Source: Pseudomonas tensinigenes
GTDB taxonomy: Bacteria > Pseudomonadota > Gammaproteobacteria > Pseudomonadales > Pseudomonadaceae
Assembly (NCBI RefSeq): GCF_014268445.2
Contig: NZ_CP077089.1
Coordinates: 4,581,501 to 4,645,500, forward strand
DNA length: 64,000 nucleotides
Reading direction: 5' to 3'
Part shown: in pieces, positions 1 through 7,680 of the stretch
Layout: the number at the start of each line of letters is the position of its first letter
How positions within the stretch are numbered: the stretch's first letter is position 1
Translations under genes and position numbers: made by a program
Notes under the pieces: model-generated
Told to the model about the DNA's origin: nothing
What the model saw: only the letters and a program-made list of their open reading frames with translations
Databases searched by the model: none

Positions 1-1049
1 TTGTTGAAATTCGCGACACCGCCGTTGAGCGTGGTCGCGCCGCTGACCAATGGCCCCTGCAAGGTCCAGGTGCCGCTGTTGAGGGTCAGGTTGTTGAAGT
101 TGATGTAGGTGGCGCTCGATGCCGTGCCAGTCCCGGTGATACCGCCGCCGACGCCAGCCGGGTTTTGCAGGATCAGGCTGTTGGTGCCGCCCGCACCGCC
201 ATCCACCGTACCGGTAGGGGCGAAGGTCAGGTTGATACCGATCAAACCGCCGAGGCCGACGCTGATCTGTACACCGTCACCGACGTTGACGCTGGAGCCG
301 GTCACCGCAGTGAAGGTGTTGGTGCTGGCCGCGCCCATCGACACACCGCCGGTAATCGCACCGGCGTTGGTGAAGGTGTTGCCAGCCGCCGAGGTTTCGA
401 ACGCAATCCGGCCGTTGATCACACCGGTGCTGCTGTTGGTCATGTTGACCTGCGAACCACCGTAGACGCCGATCACCGGGGTATCCGCCAACGTGATTCC
501 GCCGATCGAGAGTCCGGTCGAGGTGATGGTGCCGTTGTTGGTGATGCTGGTGGTGCCAGTTGCCGCGTTGTTAACCGAAAGGGCCAGGCCGTCGATGCTG
601 GTCAGATTGAGCCCGAGCAGCATGCCCGTACCACGGATGATCCCGCTGGCGTTGTTAAGCACGCTGACCGTGCTTGTTGCGCCAGTGCCGATGAACGCGC
701 CGCCGCTCAATACCGAGACCAGGCCGAGCAGCGCCGGGTCGATAGTGCCGGAGTTGTTCAGGGAGATGTTCACCCCGGTCAGGTCCATCACATGGCCGCC
801 GAGGGTCGCGTTCATCTGCGCGCCGCTGTTGACGTTGACCGTCAGGCCACTGGTGGCGCTGGAAAAATTATTGAGAAACAGCGGCAGGCTCGGCACGCCG
901 GTACAGGTCACCGTTGAACCCGCCGTGGAGCACGTGGCCAACGCAGGTGCGCTGACGCCGCCGAACAACAACCCGGCAACGCTCAAGTGCACAGCAAGGG
1001 AAAGAGGGGAAAAGCGCGAAACGAGGGCGACACCAAACCTTGCTTCCAC
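1..1049 (-). CDS. autotransporter-like secreted protein, 5' part only
   Basis: The reverse strand is open from a GTG at 1049 to the left edge with no stop, giving about 349 residues of an incomplete gene. AAGGAG (1061-1056) lies 6 nt before the GTG, which fixes the start. Residues 1-35 form a signal peptide (basic start, hydrophobic core, ending ALA). After that the chain is rich in Asn, Thr, Gly and Ser in a repeating beta-strand pattern (motifs such as NNGTI, GGVSMGAA, NSLILQNP), which is characteristic of the beta-helix passenger of type V autotransporters. The C-terminal barrel would lie outside the window, so the type Va assignment is inferred from the passenger. No catalytic motif is visible, and an adhesin or an esterase passenger are both possible. 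Confidence 0.7.
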   Translation of the reverse strand, partial: MEARFGVALVSRFSPLSLAVHLSVAGLLFGGVSAPALATCSTAGSTVTCTGVPSLPLFLNNFSSATSGLTVNVNSGAQMNATLGGHVMDLTGVNISLNNSGTIDPALLGLVSVLSGGAFIGTGATSTVSVLNNASGIIRGTGMLLGLNLTSIDGLALSVNNAATGTTSITNNGTITSTGLSIGGITLADTPVIGVYGGSQVNMTNSSTGVINGRIAFETSAAGNTFTNAGAITGGVSMGAASTNTFTAVTGSSVNVGDGVQISVGLGGLIGINLTFAPTGTVDGGAGGTNSLILQNPAGVGGGITGTGTASSATYINFNNLTLNSGTWTLQGPLVSGATTLNGGVANFN

Positions 1050-1278
1050 GGGCTACTCCTTGTCGTGGCCAATTTCTTCCTTGAGCGCGCGAAGAGCCGT
1101 GCTTATTCCACACGCGAATCAAGACTGCGACGGTCATCACAAAACCGCGTTATTGGGGACAAAGCTAGTAGACGCCCGGCAATGGGGCACGGATTAAATG
1201 GTGTTAATACTTTAATACTAGAGGGGTCTGGAATCGGCGTTTCAGCTCGCAAGCACTGGTCTGAGGGCGATACAAAAC

Positions 1279-1370
1279 CTGTGGGAGCGAGCCTGCTCGC
1301 GAAAGCGGTGGGTCAGCTGAGAACTACTTTTCTGATACTCAGCCTTCGCGAGCAGGCTCGCTCCCACAGG
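1279..1370. repeat. REP doublet (REPIN-like), convergent arms
   Basis: TGTGGGAGCGAGCCTGCTCGCGA and its reverse complement face each other around a ~45-nt middle segment. Each arm is itself an imperfect hairpin (GCGAGCCTGCTCGC). It lies in the 511-bp gap between the autotransporter and the Tsx-like gene; the rest of that gap (1050-1278 and 1371-1466) shows nothing else I recognise. Confidence 0.9.
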
Positions 1371-1466
1371 GGACTAGGGGTGTACAAACCGTACCTGACT
1401 GCCCCATCAACAAATAAGCTGAAACCTTCGAAATTTCAGGACATTGAGAAAACTGGTACGCCTTGT

Positions 1467-1503
1467 GCAAACGTTTGCGTAACGTCAATCCAAACGTTTT
1501 CGT
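1467..1503. promoter_or_regulatory. two PurR/LacI-family-like operator half-palindromes
   Basis: A perfect 12-bp palindrome GCAAACGTTTGC (1467-1478) is followed by CAAACGTTTTCG (1491-1502). Their centres are 23 bp apart, about two helical turns. Both match the LacI/PurR-family operator type ANGCAANCGNTTNCNT. They lie 60-95 bp upstream of a nucleoside channel and nucleoside-binding protein, which fits repression by a purine- or nucleoside-sensing LacI-family regulator. No such regulator gene is in this window. Confidence 0.65.
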
Positions 1504-1560
1504 AACAAAACCGTACAAGCCCACGGAACACGGGCCTCGATCCGCAAAAAAGGACTTTGA

Positions 1561-2520
1561 ATGGCCATTGCATGCCCTTTTCGCGCACCTTACTCGTGCA
1601 CGTTTGCTGTTTCCTTGCTACTGACCGGCGTTACCGGACTTCTCAGCCACAGCGCTCTGGCGCAACCGGCCGCCAAGGAAGAATCCGCCCAGGGCGAAGC
1701 CCTCAGCCCGGAAGCCAGCCCGCCGAAAAAAGGTGCCTATCTGTCGGACTGGTACAACCAGGACTTGATGTTGATTGGCAGCAAGGACATCAGCTTCGGC
1801 CCGCAACCGGCCGACGACATCTATCTGGAATACGAGTACTTCGGCCGCAAAGGTCCGTTCGAGTTGTACGGCTACATCGACATCCCGAAGATCTTCAACA
1901 TCGGCAACAGCCACGACAAAGGCGTGTGGGATCACGGCTCGCCGGTGTTCATGGAGCACGAACCGCGCATCTCCATTGATTACCTCGCCGGCCGCAGCCT
2001 GGCCATCGGCCCGTTCAAGGAATGGTATGTAGCGTTCGACTGGATCTACGACCACGGCAGCCGCAAAGAGAACCGCGCCAACACCCTTTACAGCGGTTTC
2101 GGCACCGACATCGACACCCATTCGCGGGTCAATCTGTCGGCCAACCTGTACGGTCGCTATCAGTGGGAAAACTACGGCGCCAGCAATGAATATTCGTGGG
2201 ACGGCTACCGTGCGCAACTGAAGTACATCGTGCCGATCGACAAATTCAGCAACGGCGCGTCGCTGACCTACATCGGCTTCACCAACTTCGATTTCGGCTC
2301 GGACATCCACAAGGACAACCCTGCGCGCACGGCCAATGCGACGGTAGCGACCAACGTCTTGCTCTACTCGTTCACCCACTTGCGCTTCACTCTGGTCGGC
2401 CGTTACTTCCACAACGGCGGCAACTGGGAGGACGGCAGCGAGCTGAATTTTGGCGACGGCAATTTCCGCGCGCGTTCCAACGGCTGGGGTTACTACGCCG
2501 GTGTCGGTTATCAATTCTGA
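1561..2520 (+). CDS. Tsx-like nucleoside-specific outer-membrane channel
   Basis: 319 residues. A signal peptide of about 35 residues (ends SALAQP) is followed by a chain of alternating aromatic beta strands ending in Y-Q-F, the usual outer-membrane barrel end. The segments WYNQDLMLIGS, EYFGRKGPFELYGYIDIPK and the late FTHLRFTLVGRYFHNGG are typical of the Tsx/OmpK nucleoside channel family (Channel_Tsx). AGGA lies 8 nt before the ATG. The next gene begins 15 nt downstream and encodes a periplasmic NUP protein, so the pair probably moves or processes nucleosides across the outer membrane and periplasm. Control by the two PurR-like palindromes upstream is inferred. Confidence 0.85.
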   Translation: MAIACPFRAPYSCTFAVSLLLTGVTGLLSHSALAQPAAKEESAQGEALSPEASPPKKGAYLSDWYNQDLMLIGSKDISFGPQPADDIYLEYEYFGRKGPFELYGYIDIPKIFNIGNSHDKGVWDHGSPVFMEHEPRISIDYLAGRSLAIGPFKEWYVAFDWIYDHGSRKENRANTLYSGFGTDIDTHSRVNLSANLYGRYQWENYGASNEYSWDGYRAQLKYIVPIDKFSNGASLTYIGFTNFDFGSDIHKDNPARTANATVATNVLLYSFTHLRFTLVGRYFHNGGNWEDGSELNFGDGNFRARSNGWGYYAGVGYQF

Positions 2521-2535
2521 ATCGAGGAGTTTTCC

Positions 2536-3558
2536 ATGCAAGCAATGATGCGTTTGACCTTCGCCGGTGCGGCCCTGCTCTCCTCCACCGCGTGGGCGGC
2601 CGAAGCACCGATGCAACCGAAAGTCGTACTGATCACCATGTTCGCCCCCGAGGCGCAGCATTGGATCGACCGCCTGCAATTGAAGCAGGAAATCCGCGTG
2701 GCGGGCCTGTCCGCCGAGTACCCGAGCATCCGCTGCAACGCACAGCAGGTGTGCCTGTTGACCACCGGCATGGGCCAGACCAATGCGGCCGCCTCGACAT
2801 TGGCGTTGGCGCTGTCGCCGAAATTCGACCTGCGCAAAAGCTACTTCCTGATCGCTGGCATTGCCGGGATCAGCCCGAAACACGGGACTATCGGCACCGC
2901 CGCATGGGCGCATTATCTGGTGGAATTCGGCACGCAATGGGAGATCGATTCGCGGGATGCGCCGTCGAGCTGGCCGACCGGGTATCTGGGCATCAACACC
3001 AAGGGGCCGAACGAAAAACCGCCGCTGGACTACAAGACCGAAGTCTTTGAACTCAACCCGAAACTGCAGGCCAAGGCGTTCGCCCTGAGCCATAAAGTCG
3101 AACTGAGCGAAAGCAAGGAGTCCGCCGCGTGGCGCCTGAAATACCCGTCGGCCCCGGCCAATCAACCACCGGTGGTTACCCGTTGCGACACACTGGCCGG
3201 CAACACCTGGTTTTCCGGCACGCGCCTGAGCGAACGGGCCGAGGTCTGGACCAAGTTACTGACCGACAACAAGGGCGAATACTGCACGACGCAGCAGGAA
3301 GACAATTCGACCTATGAGGCCTTGCTGCGTGCCGGTCGTGAAGGTCTGGTCGACGTGCAACGCCTCGCCGTGGTGCGCGCTGGCTCCGACTTTGACCGCC
3401 CGGAGCCGGGTGGCAGTGAAGTGGACAACCTGCTCAAGTACGCCGATCAGGGCGGTTTTGTGCCGGCGCTGGAGAACCTCTATCGCGCGGGTAATCCGCT
3501 GGTGCAGGACATCCTGAAGAACTGGTCGGCATGGGAAAACGGCGTCCCGCAAACCTAA
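2536..3558 (+). CDS. periplasmic purine nucleoside permease (NUP) family protein
   Basis: 340 residues with a cleavable signal peptide (about residues 1-21, ending AWAA). The motifs KVVLITMFAPEAQHW, TTGMGQTNAAAS and AGIAGISPKHGTIG are those of the NUP family (PF06516), named after a yeast purine nucleoside permease but built on a nucleoside-phosphorylase-like fold. A soluble secreted protein of this family is more likely a periplasmic nucleoside-binding or -cleaving protein than a membrane permease. GAGGAG lies 6 nt before the ATG, and the gene follows the Tsx-like gene by 15 nt, so they are cotranscribed. The true reaction is unknown; phosphorolysis in the periplasm would need phosphate and has not been shown here. 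Confidence 0.8.
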   Translation: MQAMMRLTFAGAALLSSTAWAAEAPMQPKVVLITMFAPEAQHWIDRLQLKQEIRVAGLSAEYPSIRCNAQQVCLLTTGMGQTNAAASTLALALSPKFDLRKSYFLIAGIAGISPKHGTIGTAAWAHYLVEFGTQWEIDSRDAPSSWPTGYLGINTKGPNEKPPLDYKTEVFELNPKLQAKAFALSHKVELSESKESAAWRLKYPSAPANQPPVVTRCDTLAGNTWFSGTRLSERAEVWTKLLTDNKGEYCTTQQEDNSTYEALLRAGREGLVDVQRLAVVRAGSDFDRPEPGGSEVDNLLKYADQGGFVPALENLYRAGNPLVQDILKNWSAWENGVPQT

Positions 3559-3575
3559 GCCCAACCCCCATCTAA

Positions 3576-3664
3576 TGTAGGAGTGAGCCTGCTCGCGATA
3601 GCGGTGTGTCAGTTTAATCATGAGTGACTGATACACCGCTATCGCGAGCAGGCTCACTCCTACA
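3576..3664. repeat. REP doublet, GTAGGAGTGAGCC variant
   Basis: Same architecture as the other doublets, but both arms carry TGTAGGAGTGAG instead of TGTGGGAGCGAG. The two substitutions are mirrored in the opposite arm, so pairing is kept. It lies between the convergent NUP and oxidoreductase genes. Confidence 0.88.
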
Positions 3665-3681
3665 CGGGGTTTTGCGGTGTA

Positions 3682-4638
3682 TCAGGGAATGAGGATGACC
3701 TTGTCACCGCTGCCCTGATTCACATCCGCATAACGCTGAAGACCATCAGCCAACGGCGCCTCGACCAACCCTTGCGGCAACGGCAACAACCCTTCATCAA
3801 AGAACCGCCCGAACTGCTCGAGCATCGCCGCACACGCTTCAACTCCATACAACAACGAATTGATCCCGACCACCGAACCACCCTTGCGATACAGCGCCAG
3901 TGCCGGCAATTGCACATGCCCATCGACCGGCGCGGCGATGATCGCGATCCGTCCGAAGCTAGCCAATGCCGCCACCGACGCTGGCAACCAGAAACCGGTG
4001 GTGTCGAAGATCACATCGGCGCCGCCGCGATACACCGCATTGACTTGCGCACCGAGGTCTTCCGGCTTATCCAGCTGGATTGTCTGATAACCCTGCGCAT
4101 GCAACTCCGCCACCTGCTCCGGGCGCCGCGCCGCCGCCAGCAACTGCGCGCCACGCACCTTCGCCAGCGCCAATGCAGCGGTAGCCACCGCTCCGCCGCC
4201 GATCACCAGCAAACGGGTTTCGGCCGTTACCAGACTGCGTTCCAGCGCATCCCACGCCGTGGTGTACGGCACGCCGAGGCTGGCGGCCTGGGTGAAACTC
4301 AGGTGCGAAGGTTTGTGTGCGACGCCATTGGCTGGCAGTTTGACGAATTGCGCGTGAGTGCCGTCGGCGAAAAAGCCCAGCTCACGGCCGGTGCCCCAGA
4401 CCTCCTGACCGATCAACGCCTGCGGGCCTTCGACGACGACGCCGGCGAAATCGCGACCGGGAATTCGCGGCAGCGTGGTGTAGGGAAAACGGCCGAGGAC
4501 GTTTTTCACATCGCTGGGATTCAGGCCGGCAGCCTTGATCTGTACCAGCACTTCGTCAGCGCCGGGTACCGGGGTCGGCACCTCGACATAGCGCAGGGAA
4601 GACAGGTCGCCGGTTTTATCGAATTGCAGTGCTTTCAT
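3682..4638 (-). CDS. zinc-independent quinone oxidoreductase-like alcohol dehydrogenase (MDR family)
   Basis: 318 residues from the chosen ATG (4638, MKALQFDKTG); an in-frame ATG at 4653 would add five residues. The N-terminal GroES-like domain has AAGLNPSDVKNVLG and IPGRDFAGVV. The Rossmann part has LLVIGGGAVATAALALAK around residues 148-165, a slightly modified dinucleotide-binding loop. The catalytic-zinc cysteine/histidine set of true alcohol dehydrogenases is not evident, so an NADPH-dependent quinone or enone reductase is more likely. It is monocistronic or cotranscribed with the XapX gene just upstream. Substrate unknown. Confidence 0.8.
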   Translation of the reverse strand: MKALQFDKTGDLSSLRYVEVPTPVPGADEVLVQIKAAGLNPSDVKNVLGRFPYTTLPRIPGRDFAGVVVEGPQALIGQEVWGTGRELGFFADGTHAQFVKLPANGVAHKPSHLSFTQAASLGVPYTTAWDALERSLVTAETRLLVIGGGAVATAALALAKVRGAQLLAAARRPEQVAELHAQGYQTIQLDKPEDLGAQVNAVYRGGADVIFDTTGFWLPASVAALASFGRIAIIAAPVDGHVQLPALALYRKGGSVVGINSLLYGVEACAAMLEQFGRFFDEGLLPLPQGLVEAPLADGLQRYADVNQGSGDKVILIP

Positions 4639-4668
4639 GGGGACATCCACCAAAGGAAAAGAGGAAAT

Positions 4669-4842
4669 TCAGGACAACCAACCCGCGACCAGCTGTCGGC
4701 CCATCGGCCACAACTGTTCACCGGCGAGCATGCCGAGCAAACCCACCAACGCGATGGCCGGTGGCGCGGGAGAACGGAAATCCAGCGCGCCGTACAACAG
4801 GCCGACGCCCAGACCGATGGCCAGCGAAATCAGGTAGTTCAT
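4669..4842 (-). CDS. XapX-domain small membrane protein
   Basis: 57 residues from ATG 4842, which has GGAG upstream; the frame continues open beyond this but without family similarity. The sequence GLLYGALDFRSPAPPAIALVGLLG followed by GEQL is the signature of XapX proteins: two short hydrophobic segments joined by an RSPAPP turn. XapX peptides are small predicted inner-membrane proteins of unknown function, often beside amidase or nucleoside genes. It lies 30 bp upstream of the quinone-oxidoreductase-like gene on the same strand. Confidence 0.8.
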   Translation of the reverse strand: MNYLISLAIGLGVGLLYGALDFRSPAPPAIALVGLLGMLAGEQLWPMGRQLVAGWLS

Positions 4843-4957
4843 GGGGAGCAACTCCGCCCGTGGAAAGGAATGGGCAGAGTTTAGGGAACTGGCCGGGATG
4901 GCATCGGCCAAGGACTTCTGAATTTCGGACAAGTATCAGATGCACACCACAGAACCC

Positions 4958-5046
4958 TGTGGGAGCGAGCCTGCTCGCGAATGCGGTGTGTCAGTGAAGG
5001 ATGAGTCAGCTGATCCACCGCATTCGCGAGCAGGCTCGCTCCCACA
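4958..5046. repeat. REP doublet
   Basis: TGTGGGAGCGAGCCTGCTCGCGA at 4958 faces its reverse complement ending at 5046. It sits 20 bp past the stop codon of the AraC gene and upstream of the XapX gene. The remaining gap on the XapX side holds nothing I recognise. Confidence 0.9.
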
Positions 5047-5066
5047 TTGGATCTGCGCTGGTTTGA

Positions 5067-5849
5067 TTAATCTTGTTCCACTATGAATTGCGAGGGGGCC
5101 ACACCCAATTCGCGGCGGAACATGTCACTGAAACTGCTGGGCGAGTAGCCGAGCTCCCGGGCAATCACACTCACCGCCACGCCCTGAATCAACTCTGCCA
5201 CCGCCGTCGCCAGCTGCACCTGCCGCCGCCACTCGGCGAAGCCCATGCCGAGGCTGTCCTTGAACAACCGCGCCAGCGTGCGCACGCTGGCCCCGGCATT
5301 TTCCGCATGCTGTTCGAAAGGAATCTCCAGCGACGGCGCCGCCATCACTGCCTGACACAGATTCATCAAGCGCCGGTCGGAGTCATCCGGCATCGGGATC
5401 TTCAACTGCGAACGCCTTGCGCGTTTCAGCTCCAGCAACGCCAACCCGACGAGTGCCTCGTAATACGCCGGATCCCCGCTATCACCCTGCTCCACCAGCC
5501 CGACGATCAACTCGCGCAGCAAACCACCGACCTCGATCACCTGCACCATCTGATCCAGCGTCGCCGCCAGCGCCGGACGCAGGTAGATATTGCGCATCTG
5601 CAGATCCGACACCACCCGAATCCCGTGCGGCACACCCGGCGGCAACCACACCGCCCGCTGCGGCGGCACCACTAGCGCTTCGTGCGGCGTCTCGACCCAC
5701 ATCACCCCGCTCATCGCATACAGCAACTGTCCCCAGACATGCTCATGTGGCTCGATAAACAAGCCACGCGGATACGTGCGCGCCACACGTTGCACGGGCA
5801 CATCGGTATCACTCAGATCAGGCGGTGCGGCGAGGGCCATGGCGAGCAT
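5067..5849 (-). CDS. AraC-family transcriptional regulator with cupin N-terminus
   Basis: 260 residues (ATG 5849; ATG 5840 is an alternative). Residues ~20-90 look like the AraC-type cupin sensor (PHEHVWGQLLYAMSGVMWVET, VPPQRAVWLPPGVPHGI). The C-terminal ~90 residues carry two helix-turn-helix units (VRTLARLFKDSLGMGFAEWRR and VSVIARELGYSPSSFSDMFRRELG). The HTH2 core GYSPSSFSDMFRRELG is canonical. Members with this layout usually control an adjacent efflux or oxidoreductase gene, and here the XapX and oxidoreductase genes lie downstream on the same strand. Effector unknown. Confidence 0.88.
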   Translation of the reverse strand: MLAMALAAPPDLSDTDVPVQRVARTYPRGLFIEPHEHVWGQLLYAMSGVMWVETPHEALVVPPQRAVWLPPGVPHGIRVVSDLQMRNIYLRPALAATLDQMVQVIEVGGLLRELIVGLVEQGDSGDPAYYEALVGLALLELKRARRSQLKIPMPDDSDRRLMNLCQAVMAAPSLEIPFEQHAENAGASVRTLARLFKDSLGMGFAEWRRQVQLATAVAELIQGVAVSVIARELGYSPSSFSDMFRRELGVAPSQFIVEQD

Positions 5850-5985
5850 TCATTGGGGATGGCGGGAGCACCATGGTAACCAGTGCGCCACGGCGTCGCC
5901 AACGATAGATACCGTCGGACAATCCGAGTGAATTTTCCCGATGCGCCGCGATCCCTCTATTACCACAGGGAGGAATACGGGCTTT

Positions 5986-6213
5986 ATGAACAACGCAAAA
6001 CTGTATGTCATCGAATACACCCTTCACGGCACGCCCAAGTCGTTCATTATCCGCTCGGACAAAATGGACAACACCGAGGCGTGGCATTGGGCGAGTTGCG
6101 ACGCCGGGGTCGGCCGCATCCCGCGTTTTGGCCGTGAGAAGGTGCAGAAGACCAGCAAACCGATGGCGGAAAAATTCGGCGTGGAAAACGTTGTGTGGCG
6201 ACCGACCAGCTAA
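5986..6213 (+). CDS. small conserved Pseudomonas protein (DUF6555-like)
   Basis: 75 residues from ATG 5986. An upstream in-frame ATG at 5941 is less likely because GGGAGGAA lies between the two. The sequence (YVIEYTLHGTPKSFIIRSDKMDN, WHWASCDAGVGRIPRFG) is of a type I associate with the DUF6555 family common in Pseudomonas. It is soluble, has no signal peptide, and no function is known. It is divergent from the AraC gene with about 135 bp between them. Confidence 0.7.
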   Translation: MNNAKLYVIEYTLHGTPKSFIIRSDKMDNTEAWHWASCDAGVGRIPRFGREKVQKTSKPMAEKFGVENVVWRPTS

Positions 6214-6251
6214 GCTCAGCTGGTGATCGGCATCATTCGGGGGAATGCACC

Positions 6252-6524
6252 ATGAGCAACATCATCAGCCCGGCGCATCTGGACTACGGCCTTGATACGT
6301 TGTTCGGGCGGATCACCAAAAGCGTGGATTGCCGCGTTGGGCTGGAGGCGGTCGTAGATGATCCGTTTCGCTTTGCCCTGAGAGTGCCGGCGCCGCTGCC
6401 GGAAGACCTCGACCAGGCGAAAACCGTGGTGGTCAGGGTTGAAGGGCGAAGGCTGCAAGGTACGGTGCGGCATGCGGAGCGGCTGGATGATGAGAGCCTG
6501 AAACTGGAAGTGGAGCCTGATTAG
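6252..6524 (+). CDS. hypothetical protein
   Basis: 90 residues from ATG 6252. No recognised domain, no signal peptide, and moderately charged. The C-terminal half (KTVVVRVEGRRLQGTVRHAERLDDESLKLEVEPD) suggests a small beta-barrel-like fold, but this is only an impression. It follows the DUF6555-like gene by 38 bp and may share its transcript. Its TAG stop lies inside the terminator hairpin that closes the unit, which supports it being a real gene end. Confidence 0.6.
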   Translation: MSNIISPAHLDYGLDTLFGRITKSVDCRVGLEAVVDDPFRFALRVPAPLPEDLDQAKTVVVRVEGRRLQGTVRHAERLDDESLKLEVEPD

Positions 6525-6537
6525 GCTCCACTTTTTT
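6510..6537 (+). terminator. Rho-independent terminator overlapping the stop codon
   Basis: A perfect 9-bp stem GTGGAGCCT / AGGCTCCAC with loop GATT is followed by six T. The TAG stop of the preceding gene (6522-6524) is part of the loop and 3' arm. Confidence 0.9.
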
Positions 6538-6547
6538 ATGGGTGCTG

Positions 6548-6715
6548 TTATTTGGGATGCGCGCAGTGGCAGCCTTTGCTTGAGCATTCCTCGCCACTCT
6601 TGTGGTGGTGAGCGCAGGCTTCACAGCAATAGTGTTTGCCGTGTACTGCGTAGGAATGGTCGCCTTCCTTGATTGTGCATTTGCATCCGGGGCAATCGCA
6701 TTTTCTATCAGGCAT
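6548..6715 (-). CDS. metallothionein, 10 Cys, His-rich
   Basis: 55 residues from ATG 6715, with AAGGAG 9 nt upstream; the longer frame to 6835 overlaps repeats and is not family-like. Ten cysteines (C6, C8, C11, C13, C30, C31, C34, C44, C49, C51) fall in the bacterial metallothionein pattern CxCxxCxC...CC..C...C....CxC. Histidines at 20, 25, 28, 36-38, 50 and 53 include an HHH run. The family (SmtA/BmtA) sequesters Zn, Cd and Cu in the cytosol in thiolate clusters. It is a single gene, convergent with the hypothetical gene before the terminator. Pseudomonas members are usually zinc- or cadmium-induced, but no regulator is beside it. Confidence 0.88.
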   Translation of the reverse strand: MPDRKCDCPGCKCTIKEGDHSYAVHGKHYCCEACAHHHKSGEECSSKGCHCAHPK

Positions 6716-6775
6716 GGGGGCAGACTCCTTGGGTGGTGGTTGTCTGGGGCTTGATGGGCAAGCCTTAATAACCAT

Positions 6776-6809
6776 TGTAGGAGCTGCCGCAGGCTGCGAT
6801 CTTTTGATT
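6776..6809. repeat. short Pseudomonas intergenic repeat (GTAGGAGCTGCCGCAGGCTGCGATC type)
   Basis: TGTAGGAGCTGCCGCAGGCTGCGATCTTTTGATTTT is a solo REP-like element with a GCTGCCGCAGGCTGC hairpin core. It begins the gene-free tract 6716-7679, which otherwise holds only the repeats listed next. Confidence 0.75.
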
Positions 6810-6841
6810 TTGTTTGGGGTTGGGATTGGGGGCATATCCGT

Positions 6842-7100
6842 TGCTGCGGGTGTTGCCGCTGGCGGTTTCGCTCTTACAGCGAGTCACCTTTTCCAAACGC
6901 CGAAAAGGTAACCCAAAAGGCTTTGCCCCAGCGTACGGCACTTCGCTGAGGCTCAGTGTTCCCTCGCTACGGTGTCCATCCGGGGGCATCGCCTACGGTT
7001 TGCTTCGCTGCACCTCCTCTCGATGAATGCGGCTGCGCCGCACGGCGCTGCGCGCCTACCCCCCGGATGAACACCTTCGCTCGGCCTGCCGAAGGGGCAG
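6842..7100. repeat. left arm of a long inverted intergenic repeat
   Basis: This segment (TTGCTGCGG..., then CAGCGAGTCACC...CGCCGAAAAGGTAACC..., then GGTTTGCTTCGCTGCACCTCC) reappears in reverse complement at about 7390-7645 with many scattered differences. Short open frames cross it in several phases, but none looks like a protein. It is a non-coding repeat, not a gene. Confidence 0.8.
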
Positions 7101-7141
7101 AAAATCAAAAGCCAAAGCCAGATCAAAAGCCAGATCAAGAG

Positions 7142-7290
7142 CCCCTCACCCTAGCCCTCTCCCGGAGGGAGAGGGGACTGACGGTGGTGTTTGGGAGAGG
7201 TACGCCGACGTGAAATACCGAGTCGAACTCAGATCTTGAAAAACACCCAAATCGGCCCCCTCTCCCTCTGGGAGAGGGCTGGGGTGAGGG
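7142..7290. repeat. C/T-rich mirror-armed repeat, copy A
   Basis: It begins CCCTCACCCTAGCCCTCTCCC and ends with the inverted form GGGAGAGGGCTGGGGTGAGGG. The centre holds GCCGACGTGAAATACCGAGTCG and a second short hairpin. Two further copies lie at 9689-9866 and 15513-15720. It is inserted inside the longer inverted repeat pair 6842-7100/7390-7645. Confidence 0.85.
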
Positions 7291-7389
7291 ACAAATCCAC
7301 CACAAATCAAAAGGCCGAACACCCGCGCTCTTCACCACTCAATAGGCCGAGTGTCAGCTCGCCTGCTTTTGATCTTGATCCACGGGCGA

Positions 7390-7645
7390 CGTCGGAAGGC
7401 TGAGTGGAGGGATTGATCCGGGCGTGGGAGCGCAGCGACCGTTTGGCGCAGCCAAACACAGCGAGAGGAGGTGCAGCGCAGCAAACCGGAGACGCTGCGC
7501 CCGGATCGATCCCGGAGCGAAGGAACCCCGAGCCCCAGCGAGCGGGCCGCACGCAGGAGCAAGCCTTTTTGGTTACTTTTTCGGCGTCTGGAAAAAGTGA
7601 CCCGCCGTAAGGGCGGAACCCTAAGCCGCCGTTACCGCAGCAACG
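7390..7645. repeat. right arm of the long inverted intergenic repeat
   Basis: Reverse complement of the 6842-7100 type sequence. The matching landmarks are GAGGAGGTGCAGCGCAGCAAACC, GGTTACTTTTTCGGCGTCTGG and CCGCAGCAACGGATAT. Copy A of the C/T-rich repeat separates the two arms. Confidence 0.8.
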
Positions 7646-7653
7646 GATATGTA

Positions 7654-7680
7654 CTCAACCCAACCCAACCCAACCCAACT
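7654..7680. repeat. short tandem repeat, unit AACCC
   Basis: AACCC is repeated four to five times just before the stop codon of the convergent transporter gene. It is a simple-sequence tract that could vary in length. Confidence 0.8.

Noticed and set aside
1618..3165. A 515-codon minus-strand frame across the Tsx-like and NUP genes
   Set aside because: It runs antisense to two well-supported genes with signal peptides and ribosome-binding sites; its composition is that of a shadow frame in G+C-rich DNA.
6814..7640. Several 60-90-codon frames in the repeat tract between the metallothionein and the YdcZ genes
   Set aside because: They exist in every phase, consist of Arg/Ser/Pro-rich noise and coincide with inverted-repeat arms that must be non-coding.
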